Assembly: GCA_039933315.1 (NCBI GenBank)
Contig: JBDTOI010000065.1
Span: forward strand, 1 to 21,229
Source of the DNA: DASXRU01 sp039933315
Lineage (GTDB): Bacteria; Acidobacteriota; Blastocatellia; Pyrinomonadales; Pyrinomonadaceae
Reading direction: 5' to 3'
DNA: 21,229 nt
A program made the translations under genes and the position numbers. A model generated the notes under the pieces. The model searched no databases. It was not told where the DNA came from and worked only from the letters and a program-made list of their open reading frames with translations. Shown here in pieces: positions 1 to 8,178 of this stretch (position 1 is its first letter; every line of letters starts with the position of its first letter).

Positions 1-54
1 GTCAGAAGTCAGAAGTCAGAAGTCAGAAGTCAGAAGTCAGAAGTCAGAAGTCAG
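1..54. repeat. 7-bp tandem repeat (GTCAGAA)n
   Basis: Seven perfect head-to-tail copies of GTCAGAA (1-49) are followed by a partial copy (50-54). The array runs off the left edge of the window, so its full length is unknown. The rest of the gene-free stretch up to 199 is low-complexity (CAACTAAC and GACCACTGACTG-like words) and shows no coding signal. The perfect identity of the copies suggests replication slippage at an active simple repeat. It is upstream of the DUF1232 gene, but nothing ties it to regulation of that gene. Confidence 0.9.
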
Positions 55-199
55 TCAATAATCGCGTCACTTTATCATGGGACGGCTTGGCCAGGAACTT
101 GTCGTGCCGGTCTCAGTCAGTTAGACTTTGGCTTCAGTAGCGAGCCCCTACAACTAACACCAGCAACTAACGATTGACCACTGACTGCTAACAATCACC

Positions 200-682
200 A
201 TGGCCAGATTTGAAGTTAGGCGACGTCTGAAGAATTTGTTGATGTTTCTGCCGAATATGATCGGCCTTTGCGCGCGGTTGATGGTTGACTCGAGAGTGCC
301 GCGCGCCGAAAGAGCTCTCTTTGCCGGGGCCCTCCTCTACGCCATCATTCCATTTGATTTCATTCCTGACTTGATTCCGTTCGTGGGCCAGATTGACGAC
401 GCCTACCTGATCGCCTTGACGCTGTTGCGGCTAATTGAGCACACGGATGATCGCGTGGTGCGCGAGCATTGGCGCGGTGGCGGCGACATTGTTGTCCTGG
501 CGCAATCCATGGCGGCCCTGACAGCAAAGTTTCTACCCACCCGCATGCGCCGCGCCTTAACGTCGCAGGTCGAATCAGCGCCGGCTGCAACTCTGACAGC
601 AAAAGGAAAACTCAAACCAATCTTCGTCGAAGTCCCGGAAGAGCGCGAGCCCATCAGAGAAGCGCCCGCAGGCAGGTTGTAA
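200..682 (+). CDS. DUF1232 / YkvA-like small membrane-associated protein
   Basis: A 160-residue protein with the DUF1232 core at about residues 38-82. The diagnostic run (residues 47-67) contains IPFDFIPDLIP followed by an Asp-Asp pair (66-67), the conserved signature of this family. The core is flanked by hydrophobic stretches (about 12-29 and 68-78) that could associate with the membrane. The last 50 residues (about 111-160) are charged and Pro/Ala-rich and look disordered. The family has no established biochemical activity; members are often annotated as YkvA-like. The ATG at 200 has no clear Shine-Dalgarno sequence. The gene converges with mpl, leaving only 29 bp between stop codons, and it is not part of the glycan gene run. 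Family assignment is secure; function is unknown. Confidence 0.85.
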   Translation: MARFEVRRRLKNLLMFLPNMIGLCARLMVDSRVPRAERALFAGALLYAIIPFDFIPDLIPFVGQIDDAYLIALTLLRLIEHTDDRVVREHWRGGGDIVVLAQSMAALTAKFLPTRMRRALTSQVESAPAATLTAKGKLKPIFVEVPEEREPIREAPAGRL

Positions 683-711
683 TCACGCCGAGAGTCGGGG
701 ACTGTCCTGGC

Positions 712-2124
712 CTAAGACGCAACGCGCAGCATGGTCAGAAGCTTTTCGTGAATCCCGCCAAATCCCCCATTCGACATGATCGCGACGACGTCTCCTTCCT
801 GAAGCTGCGGCGCCAGGTGGTCCACTATCTCTTCCGCCCCACTGATGGCAAAGGCGGGCTTACCCTGCGCCGCGACATCAGTAATTAGTTGCTGCGTATT
901 AAGCACTTTACCTTTTTCCACAGCCTTCTGCGTGTCGAACACTGAAGCCACCACGACATAGTCGGCCGCCAGAAAGGCCTCCGCATACTGATCCTGAAAG
1001 ACTGCCAGGCGCGAAGACCAGGAGCGCGGTTCGAAGACCGCCACCAGGCGACGCTCGGGGAACTTCTGTCGCAGCGCCTGCAAAGTTTCGCGAACGGCGG
1101 TAGGGTGGTGGGCAAAGTCATCGATCACCGTGACCCCGCGTTCGCAGCCGCGCACTTCAGCCCGCCGGCGCACGTTCTTGAAACTCGCCAGCGCGTCGCC
1201 GATGGTCGCGCGTTCCACGCCCCAGGCTTCGGCGGCAATGATCACCGCGAGACAGTTTCGTACATTAAACTCGCCGATGAGTTGCGTCTGGAATGAGGCC
1301 CACTCGCGACCTTCGCGGAAAACGCGAAAACGCGTCATCTCGCCGGAGTAATCAATGTCCCGGGCTTGCCAACGAGCATCTTCGCTGGTGCCAAAAGTCT
1401 CCAGCCGCGTGTAAAGCCTGTCTCCCATCGCGGCCACGATCTCGCGAATGTGAGGGTTGTCCCAGCCGGCAATCAATTTGCCATTGGCCGGCACCAGATT
1501 CATGAAGCGTCTGAACGCCAGCTTCACCGCGGCAAGGTCCGGGTAGATGTCCGCGTGGTCGAACTCGATGTTATTCACGACCGCCAGCTCCGGCAGATAG
1601 TGCATGAACTTCGGGCCTTTATCGAAATACGCGGTGTCATATTCATCACCTTCGATGATGAAGTATTCGCTGTCGGTGACCCGAAAACTAGCGCCAAAAT
1701 TCTGCACTACGCCGCCGACCAGGAAGGTGGGGTTGAGTTTGGCCTGATCCATGACCCAGGCCGCGATACTGGTAGTGGTTGTCTTCCCGTGCGTCCCTGC
1801 CACCACCAGGGATCGCCGGCCGCGAATGAATTCCTCTTTGACGACCTCCGCCTGCGAGCGATAGACCAGTTTCCGATTGAGTGTTTCTTCCAGCTCCAGA
1901 TTGCCGCGCGGTATCGCGTTACCGACTACGACACAATCAGGAGCCGGAGTCAGATGCGCGGCTGCATAGCCCTGCATGATGGAGATGCCGAGCGACTCCA
2001 GCATGGTGGACATCGGTGGATAAACGTTTTCATCGGAGCCCGTCACCATGGCCCCGCGCGCCTTCAGCATTCCGGCGAGCGAAGCCATCGCAGTGCCACA
2101 AATTCCGATCAAGTGATAGTGCAT
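712..2124 (-). CDS. mpl: UDP-N-acetylmuramate:L-alanyl-gamma-D-glutamyl-meso-diaminopimelate ligase
   Basis: Mpl recycles peptidoglycan in the cytoplasm by ATP-dependent ligation of the murein tripeptide L-Ala-gamma-D-Glu-meso-DAP onto UDP-MurNAc. From the ATG at 2124 the protein is 470 residues, near the normal Mpl length. It opens with the MurC/Mpl nucleotide-binding fold (HLIGICGTAM, residues 4-13), then has the Mur ligase P-loop GTHGKTTT (110-117), the acidic IIEGDEYDTAYFDKGPKF block typical of Mpl rather than MurC, and the C-terminal DDFAHHPTAV motif. An in-frame start 33 bp upstream (2157) is possible, but the family begins right at the HLIGICGT motif, so 2124 is preferred. It lies 45 bp downstream of a GT4 gene on the same strand, so it may be read from the glycan run. 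Its job is housekeeping, not glycan synthesis. Confidence 0.95.
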   Translation of the reverse strand: MHYHLIGICGTAMASLAGMLKARGAMVTGSDENVYPPMSTMLESLGISIMQGYAAAHLTPAPDCVVVGNAIPRGNLELEETLNRKLVYRSQAEVVKEEFIRGRRSLVVAGTHGKTTTTSIAAWVMDQAKLNPTFLVGGVVQNFGASFRVTDSEYFIIEGDEYDTAYFDKGPKFMHYLPELAVVNNIEFDHADIYPDLAAVKLAFRRFMNLVPANGKLIAGWDNPHIREIVAAMGDRLYTRLETFGTSEDARWQARDIDYSGEMTRFRVFREGREWASFQTQLIGEFNVRNCLAVIIAAEAWGVERATIGDALASFKNVRRRAEVRGCERGVTVIDDFAHHPTAVRETLQALRQKFPERRLVAVFEPRSWSSRLAVFQDQYAEAFLAADYVVVASVFDTQKAVEKGKVLNTQQLITDVAAQGKPAFAISGAEEIVDHLAPQLQEGDVVAIMSNGGFGGIHEKLLTMLRVAS

Positions 2125-2168
2125 AGCAGACTGGCAAGCAAGAAACTCATCCACCAAAAATTGCTAAG

Positions 2169-3449
2169 CTACTCAGCAGCAGCGGCTGCCCCACCCTGGT
2201 TGACCATCGCCGGAACTGCGAGCAGTTGCTGATAGAGATCTTTGAACCGATGCGCCTGTAACTGGATATTGTACTCAGCCTCGACCACTTGACGACTGCG
2301 CTGGCCTAGACGCCGGCGCAGATCAGCATCGCTCAGGATCAACTTAATGCCCCGGGCGAGATCCTCGGCGTCCCTGTAATTAGCCAGGTACCCTGTCTCC
2401 ATGTGTCGCACAGCGTCCGGGCAGCCCCCAACATTAAAAGTAATAGCCGGTGTGCCGCAAGCCATGCTTTCCACGACCCCGTTGGGCAAGTTCTCAGCCA
2501 GTGTCGGCAGCACGAAAACATCGGCGGCCGAATACAACGCGGCAAGTTGGTCATCGCTATTGATGTGATCGAGCAGCATGACCTCAAAGGGCAATTCGCT
2601 GATCCACTGTTGAGCGCCAAATCCGACCACCACCAACGTCGGTTTCACTGAATCAGCAGGTCCGGCCAGACGTTCGAGCGCCTCCTGAATCAACGCCGCC
2701 CCTTTTCGCTTGTCCAGGATTGAATGCGCGCTAAAAAGTACCACCTGGGCGGAAGCTGGTATGCCAAATTGCGCGCGTGCCACTTCCCTCGGTAGCGGGC
2801 GAAAAACATCCGTGTCCAAGCCGTTGGGAATCAGCTTAACGTCGAAGCGGCCCAGTAGCGGACTCGCCGCAGCGAGACCGCGAATCCATTTCGAAGGAGC
2901 CACAATCGTCAGCGCAGAGCGCGCGAAAATCCAGTCCTTGATTCGCCACAGAAGCGCCGTGGTATCGCGATAAAGCTCGGGGCTATCTGAGAGAATTGGG
3001 CACGAGCCACATCCTGTTTTCCACCGTTCGCAATCGAACGAATAGGCGCAATGGCCCGTCATCGGCCACATGTCGGAAAGCCGCCATACCACGGGCCGTT
3101 GCCGGCTCAAAACCGGCAGAACTGTGTGACTAAAGTAACCTCCATGACTGTTGTATAGCTGCACCACATCAGCCTGGCGCACCCACTCCCGGCGCAATAG
3201 AGCTAATGACGAGGGATAAAAGAGATATTGAAAACTCAAGCGGCCGGTTAAGCGGTTGCTCCAATCGTCCAACGTCTGCAAGAAAGCACCCCTGGCAATC
3301 AGGTCCACGTCAGGGTCATCGGTCGCCTTTATGCCCACCAGCATGCGCGAGCGCACGCCCAGGCTTCTGAGGCCAGTGTGGATTCGATAGGCCGCGCGGC
3401 CCGAGCCGCCCAGATTATCGCTGGTACTGATGTGAAGAACATTCGCCAT
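2169..3449 (-). CDS. GT4-family glycosyltransferase with HC-x5-C-x6-C-x2-C cluster
   Basis: A 426-residue retaining GT-B glycosyltransferase of the GT4 group (glycosyl transferases group 1). The N-terminal acceptor domain starts with a beta-strand and glycine loop (VLHISTSDNLGGSGRAA, 4-20). The C-terminal donor domain carries the ExxxxxxxE motif, with Glu319 and Glu327 in TLAENLPNGVVESMACGTP. A cysteine cluster (His133, Cys134, Cys140, Cys147, Cys150) lies in the N-terminal domain. It is seen in a WcaC-like subset of GT4 enzymes from exopolysaccharide loci and may bind zinc; that is an inference. The donor and acceptor sugars cannot be read from the sequence. There is no signal peptide, so the enzyme is cytosolic or at the inner face of the membrane. 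It is followed by mpl and preceded by two methyltransferase genes. Confidence 0.9.
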   Translation of the reverse strand: MANVLHISTSDNLGGSGRAAYRIHTGLRSLGVRSRMLVGIKATDDPDVDLIARGAFLQTLDDWSNRLTGRLSFQYLFYPSSLALLRREWVRQADVVQLYNSHGGYFSHTVLPVLSRQRPVVWRLSDMWPMTGHCAYSFDCERWKTGCGSCPILSDSPELYRDTTALLWRIKDWIFARSALTIVAPSKWIRGLAAASPLLGRFDVKLIPNGLDTDVFRPLPREVARAQFGIPASAQVVLFSAHSILDKRKGAALIQEALERLAGPADSVKPTLVVVGFGAQQWISELPFEVMLLDHINSDDQLAALYSAADVFVLPTLAENLPNGVVESMACGTPAITFNVGGCPDAVRHMETGYLANYRDAEDLARGIKLILSDADLRRRLGQRSRQVVEAEYNIQLQAHRFKDLYQQLLAVPAMVNQGGAAAAAE

Positions 3450-3514
3450 TGCTTAAGACAAGCTGAGTGTGGATGAGGGTGAGATTAGCGGTGGCCGGCA
3501 TTTCTCCATATTTT

Positions 3515-4507
3515 TTAAGGCATCCGCCCATTACCGAGAATGCCATTACCGCCAGGACGAACATCGATGTCAGCGAGGCCCGCTTCCTCAAACCAACCCT
3601 GGATCGTTTTCAGAGTTTGGGGAGAGTCATACATCGGCGAAAGCGCGTCGAAAGTATCCAGGACAGCCCACTGCTCGATTTGCCGATCGGACAAAGGCAG
3701 CATCCCGGTGTAGTTCCAGCAGGGAATTAAAGCCGGGGCCAAATAGCGCAACACTCGTACCGACTGCAGCTTATTATCAATAGGAATCCATCGCGGCACA
3801 TACCATTCGACGATGCGGCGAAGCAGGTCGCGAGACATGCGCTTTGTCAGGGGCCGATACCAGTACTTAGCGGTCCAACGGGTAATCCAGGGGGTTTTGG
3901 GATAAACATCCACAGCGATCTTGCCGCCGGGCCGGAGGAACGGAACCAAGCTCATAAAGGCCCTTTTGACATCGGGCGTATGTTGTATGACGCCATAGCA
4001 GAATACCTTTTCAAAAGAGGCCCGGGCAAAAGGCATGCGATAGAGATCGGCCTGCATCAGCGTCAGCTGCGGGTGGGGACCATTATTCGTCCAGCAAGCG
4101 TCAACGGCACTGCTGTAATCCATCGAGAAAAGATCAGCGCCTGCCTCGAGCAGCACCTGAGTAAATCGGCCTGCCCCACAGCCCGCTTCCAGGACCCTCT
4201 GGCCCCGCAGTTCTTCCGGCGTCCATTTGGTATCACGGAAAAATCGCTCGTGGCTCAAGTTTGTCCCGTTGTAGCGATCGAGTTGCGTGCGCCGGTAGCG
4301 GTTCCATTGTTCACCAAAACTGGACGTGTAGGAATCGTCCTGAACAAATCGAGGTATAAAGTTTCTGATGGGATAGATTTGATCGGAACCGGTAACCCTC
4401 AACTCTCCCGTCTTTATTTCACCTTCCTCCTGCTCAACAACTCCTTTGATTTCAAGGTGCGTTGCGCTTTCCGGAGAGCGTAGTTGCTCCACCACTTCAG
4501 GCCGCAT
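3515..4507 (-). CDS. SAM-dependent methyltransferase with degenerate Trm112-like N-terminus
   Basis: A 330-residue class I methyltransferase. Residues about 1-56 resemble the Trm112-like zinc-ribbon leader found on many glycan-locus methyltransferases: an EQLRSPES start and an IYPIRNFIPRF end. The zinc cysteines expected there are missing, with a serine where the first CPxC would be. The Rossmann SAM site follows, with motif I VLEAGCGAGRF at 105-115 and the acidic motif II residue Asp130. A long C-terminal region (about 200-330) is not recognisable. Its start overlaps the end of the upstream methyltransferase gene by 11 bp, which implies translational coupling. The substrate is unknown; a sugar hydroxyl in the surface glycan is plausible from context. 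The fold is secure, the target is not. Confidence 0.85.
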   Translation of the reverse strand: MRPEVVEQLRSPESATHLEIKGVVEQEEGEIKTGELRVTGSDQIYPIRNFIPRFVQDDSYTSSFGEQWNRYRRTQLDRYNGTNLSHERFFRDTKWTPEELRGQRVLEAGCGAGRFTQVLLEAGADLFSMDYSSAVDACWTNNGPHPQLTLMQADLYRMPFARASFEKVFCYGVIQHTPDVKRAFMSLVPFLRPGGKIAVDVYPKTPWITRWTAKYWYRPLTKRMSRDLLRRIVEWYVPRWIPIDNKLQSVRVLRYLAPALIPCWNYTGMLPLSDRQIEQWAVLDTFDALSPMYDSPQTLKTIQGWFEEAGLADIDVRPGGNGILGNGRMP

Positions 4508-5240
4508 TAATTCTTCTCCGGCCTATGTAAATCAATTGTGGCTGGGGTGGCTTAGGTAACTTTCGCAACCGGCGCAGAAAATCTCGCAGTCCACCGGTCC
4601 TAAGTTTTGGCGCGATCAGAGTCGCATGACAGGTGACGGTTTCGAATCCGTGGGCCTCCAGGGCGGTGCGCAAGCTTTGGGCCGACCAGGTGCGCACATG
4701 CTGGAACTGATGAAATATACCGCCACAATCGGGACAGAGCACGCGACTGGCAGCCAAATCCTCTTCGTTCGGAGTGGTAACGATTAGCGTGCCCGCGGGC
4801 TTTAAGAGACGGTGAAATTCTGCAAAGGTCGGCTCCAGATGTTCGTCGAACAAGTGCTCCACCATTTCCACACTCAAGACTGTGTCCATGCTTGCGTCGA
4901 GGAAGGGAGTCGGCAGTTGCGTGGCTACGGTTGCGCCGCGAAAAAGGGGATGGTTTAAATACTGTTCCTGTACCCGTTTGACACTGGACGAGGAAAAATC
5001 GATTGCCTCACAAGCGATACCATGTCGCAAAAGATGTCCCACGAGGTAACCCGGCCCGCAGCCGTAGTCGAGCACTCGCCCTCTCAGGGCAACGAGTTTT
5101 TCCAGGTACGCGAGCAACAGGCCGCCTGAATGATTGCTGAAGTACTGCTGCGAAAACTCAGGGTCAGAAGAAAAGTAATTCCAAAAGTCAGCAGACTTCT
5201 GGGGCGTCCAAATTACTTGATGGGGCTGCATATCAACCAT
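4497..5240 (-). CDS. Class I SAM-dependent methyltransferase
   Basis: A 247-residue UbiG-like methyltransferase. Motif I is VLDYGCGPG (56-64), with an acidic residue at the end of beta-2 (Asp81) and a post-motif block MDTVLSVEMVEHLFDEH. A CPDCGGIFHQFQH segment with two Cys and two His follows in the C-terminal half. This block recurs in a group of glycan-locus methyltransferases and might bind metal. The ATG at 5240 is used; a second in-frame ATG lies 9 bp downstream. It is 59 bp from the asparagine-synthase gene upstream and overlaps the next methyltransferase by 11 bp, so the two methyltransferases are probably made together. The substrate cannot be told from sequence. Confidence 0.87.
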   Translation of the reverse strand: MVDMQPHQVIWTPQKSADFWNYFSSDPEFSQQYFSNHSGGLLLAYLEKLVALRGRVLDYGCGPGYLVGHLLRHGIACEAIDFSSSSVKRVQEQYLNHPLFRGATVATQLPTPFLDASMDTVLSVEMVEHLFDEHLEPTFAEFHRLLKPAGTLIVTTPNEEDLAASRVLCPDCGGIFHQFQHVRTWSAQSLRTALEAHGFETVTCHATLIAPKLRTGGLRDFLRRLRKLPKPPQPQLIYIGRRRINAA

Positions 5241-5299
5241 ACTGACTCAAGTGGAAGAACCGGATCGAGTTTAATCCTGAATAATCAAAGGCCAACTTA

Positions 5300-7264
5300 C
5301 TACATTAGATCGCGCCAGGAGTAGCTCGGTTTCTCCACGCTCCGCTGCTCGATGAAGACCAAATGCCACAACTGAAACATTAAAGCGGCCCACACCTGCC
5401 AGGTGAAATCAGCGCGCCCCTCCAGGTGCGGCCTGACATAGCTGGCATAAAAACTCGGCCGAAAAATATCCTGCTGCGCCAATCGCTCCGGCGCCAGCAG
5501 GTGCTCGGCCAGAGGTCGAAGCTGCCCGCGCAACCAGAGTTTTATGGGCAGAACAAAACCGCGCTTGCGCGCCTGGAGAACGCTTTCCGGCAGCAGATCG
5601 GCGACCGATTTCTTTAGCAGGTATTTGAGATTGTCGGGACGCGTCCGCACCGAGGCCGGGATGCGAAAGATTTTTTCCACCAGCTCGTGATCAAGAAACG
5701 GCACGCGCGCTTCCAGTGAATGCGCCATCGAGAACCGGTCCGTCATCAAGAGAAACTCTTCCGGCAGCTGTGTTTGAAAATCGACATAAGCGATCGCATC
5801 GCGCGCGTTCGCAGCCTCGGCCTCGTTATACAATCGCTGTAAATATGCTGCCGTGTCATCTACGGCCGCGCCGTTGCCGTTAAAAACGGTCTCCCTTTTG
5901 ACGCGATCAGAAAAGTAAACTTGGTTGGCGTAATAGTAGTGTCCGAAGGGAGCCTCGCAGAGCTTGTCCAACTCGGAGAGTCTCTGTTTTCGCTCTGAAT
6001 CCATCAGCGAAGGAGGCAACATCTCGACGAACTTGCGCCAGGCCGACCATGCGGCGGCGGGCAATTGCCGCCCAACTTTTGGCGCCGCCGGATGGGAAAA
6101 TGCGGCACGGACCACGGGACTGGTCTCATAGGCGCTAAACTTTCCATAATTGCCAAACAGTTCATCGCCGCCGCTGCCGGTGAGGCCCACCTTAACTTCT
6201 TCGCTCATCAGGCGGAATACGTACCACGACGGCAGGCCCCCGCCGTAGGGTTCGTCCAGATGCCAGACGATCTGAATCAGGTCATCAAGGAGATCTTCGG
6301 GCTGCATGATGATTTCCCGGTGCTCTGTGCCCCACCGCTGGGCCACCTCGCGCGCCAATTCCAGCTCGTCCCACTCCGCTTCCCCAGCCCCGGCAAAGCC
6401 CAGCGAATAAGTCTTGATGCGATCGAAGCCGGACTCGTGCAGCAGTCCAGCAATCGCCGTCGAATCGATCCCACCCGAGAGCGAGCAGCCGACGGGCACG
6501 TCGCTGAGCATCCAACGCCGGACGGCCGCGCGCAGCTCCTGGCGGATCAGATCACACCACTCATCTTCCGAACGTTCTTCGAACTCGTGGACGTTCAGCT
6601 TCCAATAGGAATTGACCGTCAGTTGCCGGGTGCCCAGATCCAGCTTGAACCAGTGCCCGGGCGGCAGTCGCTTCACGCCCTGGAAGATCGAAGACTCGCC
6701 GGGCACATGCAGCAGCGTCATGTAATGAAAAACACTCTGAAGGTTCAGGTCGCGCTCGATGATGGGAAGTGTCAGCAGCGCTTTTGGCTCTGAAGCAAAA
6801 GCGAAGACATCGGAACGCTGGTAATAGTAAAGCGGCTTGATGCCGATGCGATCCCGTGCCCCAAAGAGTTGGCGGCGTCCCCGGTCGTAGATGACGAAGG
6901 CAAACATGCCGTTGAGGTCATCAAGCATGGCCTCCTGCTTCTGCTCATAGAGGTGCAACAGGACTTCGGTATCCGAGTTCCTGGTGTTGAAGCGATGTCC
7001 TTTGGCTTCCAAACCGGCGCGCAAAGCAGGTGAGTTGTAAATCTCACCGTTGAAGACAATCCAGACGGTGCCATCCGCATTGCTCATCGGCTGATGCCCG
7101 CCCGCTAAATCAAGGATGCTCAAGCGGCGCATGGCGAGCGCCACTTCGGCTTCCGCATCGCGGTACTCACCGGAATCGTCGGGGCCGCGATGCGTCTGTG
7201 ATGCATTCATCACGGACAGCCAGCTGGCTTCCTGCTTTCCTGCGATGCCGACAATTCCACACAT
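5300..7264 (-). CDS. asnB: Asparagine synthase (glutamine-hydrolysing)-type amidotransferase 1
   Basis: A 654-residue two-domain enzyme. The N-terminal class II glutaminase has the catalytic Cys2 directly after the initiator Met (MCGIVGIAG), Arg47, the NGEIYN motif (72-77) and Asp98, all expected for glutamine hydrolysis. The synthetase domain has the PP-loop SGGIDS (263-268), which forms the acyl-adenylate, and a second motif, TGSGGDELFGNYGKF. AsnB proper makes asparagine from aspartate. In polysaccharide loci this family is often proposed to amidate sugar carboxylates such as uronic acids, and that is the better guess here because a second AsnB-like gene lies about 2.2 kb upstream in the same run. 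It is longer than E. coli AsnB (about 554 residues). The ATG at 7264 is fixed by Cys2. Confidence 0.92.
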   Translation of the reverse strand: MCGIVGIAGKQEASWLSVMNASQTHRGPDDSGEYRDAEAEVALAMRRLSILDLAGGHQPMSNADGTVWIVFNGEIYNSPALRAGLEAKGHRFNTRNSDTEVLLHLYEQKQEAMLDDLNGMFAFVIYDRGRRQLFGARDRIGIKPLYYYQRSDVFAFASEPKALLTLPIIERDLNLQSVFHYMTLLHVPGESSIFQGVKRLPPGHWFKLDLGTRQLTVNSYWKLNVHEFEERSEDEWCDLIRQELRAAVRRWMLSDVPVGCSLSGGIDSTAIAGLLHESGFDRIKTYSLGFAGAGEAEWDELELAREVAQRWGTEHREIIMQPEDLLDDLIQIVWHLDEPYGGGLPSWYVFRLMSEEVKVGLTGSGGDELFGNYGKFSAYETSPVVRAAFSHPAAPKVGRQLPAAAWSAWRKFVEMLPPSLMDSERKQRLSELDKLCEAPFGHYYYANQVYFSDRVKRETVFNGNGAAVDDTAAYLQRLYNEAEAANARDAIAYVDFQTQLPEEFLLMTDRFSMAHSLEARVPFLDHELVEKIFRIPASVRTRPDNLKYLLKKSVADLLPESVLQARKRGFVLPIKLWLRGQLRPLAEHLLAPERLAQQDIFRPSFYASYVRPHLEGRADFTWQVWAALMFQLWHLVFIEQRSVEKPSYSWRDLM

Positions 7265-7375
7265 GATTCTTTAAGTTAGTACAACGGCAGACTCTCGAAA
7301 CTGACCTCGTCCAATAAGCTAAAGAGCGAATAAGAGCGACGCGGCAAACTCAACGACCAGTCACGCGGCTCGGGA

Positions 7376-7399
7376 GTATCCCGCGACTGTGCGGGATAC
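7376..7399 (-). other. Perfect 9-bp stem-loop in intergenic gap
   Basis: GTATCCCGC (7376-7384) and GCGGGATAC (7391-7399) are perfect reverse complements around a 6-nt loop. The hairpin is about 40 bp downstream of the TylF-like gene stop and 110 bp upstream of the next gene start on the same strand. No T-run follows on the minus strand, so it is not a classical intrinsic terminator. It could attenuate readthrough or stabilise the 3' end of the upstream message. Confidence 0.5.
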
Positions 7400-7437
7400 A
7401 TACCATCCGCGGTTGCCAACGAGGACAGCGAGGACAG

Positions 7438-8097
7438 CTATCCCCGCGCATGATCTTTTCCCTTGATCCAGTAAGCCTGGTCGGGGCCTATCCTTTCCAG
7501 CAGTGGTTTCTCTCCGTACCGGCAACAGAAATCGTAGAAAGCTATGCGCGTGCCTTCCCACCAGCCAAAGTCATCCAAAATAATGCAGCCGCCCCGGGGA
7601 ATTCGCGGATAGAAGGTTTCCAATACGAGCATCACCGAATCGTACCAGTCGGCGTCGCAGTGCAGGAGCGCTACTCTTTCAGGTAGAGGTTCTTTGAAGG
7701 TGTCGGCGAACATGCCCTTGCGAATCGTATATTGCTCCGTCGCGACGCCCAAAGAGGACAGAATCTCTATCACGTCCGCTTCATCAGCTCGGCACGCTCC
7801 CACGGCTTCTTTCGCACCCTCACCATCGATCTCCGTTACGGGAGGCATGCCCTGGAAACTGTCATAGAGCCAGAGGTGTCGTTGGGAGCAAAGTGCAGAA
7901 GAGAGCACGCCCGCACTGCCGCCCCGGTACGTGCCGCATTCAACGAAGTCTCCCTCGACACCGGCATCATTAACAAGGCGGGCCAGACGCTGCAGACTGC
8001 GAAGCTTCTCTGCTGACAGAAGGGTATAGGGATGCACCTTCTTCAAAAGGCTCATATCCCCGATCTTATGTTTTGTTCGAGATAGGATTGAGCTCAC
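7438..8097 (-). CDS. TylF/macrocin-type O-methyltransferase
   Basis: A 219-residue member of the TylF (macrocin O-methyltransferase) family, which are Mg2+-dependent SAM enzymes that methylate sugar hydroxyls. The SAM loop GDFVECGTYRGGSA is at 49-62, LYDSFQGMP at 77-85, and the metal/catalytic acidic residues are in LLHCDADWYDS (Asp148, Asp150) and ILDDFG (Asp175, Asp176). The start at 8097 is GTG; an ATG at 8055 would give a 205-residue product beginning MSLLKKVHPY and is also reasonable. It lies between the CgeB-like glycosyltransferase and the first AsnB gene, with gaps of 81 and 173 bp. The known family chemistry makes it the best candidate in the window for O-methylating a deoxysugar, but the position methylated is unknown. 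Confidence 0.88.
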   Translation of the reverse strand: MSSILSRTKHKIGDMSLLKKVHPYTLLSAEKLRSLQRLARLVNDAGVEGDFVECGTYRGGSAGVLSSALCSQRHLWLYDSFQGMPPVTEIDGEGAKEAVGACRADEADVIEILSSLGVATEQYTIRKGMFADTFKEPLPERVALLHCDADWYDSVMLVLETFYPRIPRGGCIILDDFGWWEGTRIAFYDFCCRYGEKPLLERIGPDQAYWIKGKDHARG

Positions 8098-8178
8098 GGG
8101 TGTATCAAATCCCCTGGCGCAGCCCGGGGGTTGTTAATGTTCCTTCGGATTGTCTGGGCCCGCCGGCGAGCCACGCCT

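Noticed and set aside
1..199. CRISPR array
   Set aside because: The 7-bp units are directly joined with no spacers, so it is a simple tandem repeat.
1366..2232. 288-codon plus-strand ORF antisense to mpl
   Set aside because: It lies over a certain mpl gene, and its translation has no recognisable domain; it is a shadow frame of a GC-rich gene.
6065..6793. 242-codon plus-strand ORF antisense to the first AsnB-like gene
   Set aside because: Shadow of the asnB coding strand, with no domain of its own.
7361..7561. 66-codon minus-strand ORF overlapping the 3' end of the TylF-like gene
   Set aside because: It overlaps the conserved C-terminus of the TylF-like protein in another frame and has no motif.
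8111..8130. CCCC...GGGG hairpin in the gap between the CgeB-like and TylF-like genes as a terminator
   Set aside because: The stem is short with a mismatch on the minus-strand RNA, and only a short AU-containing tail follows, so it is too weak to call.
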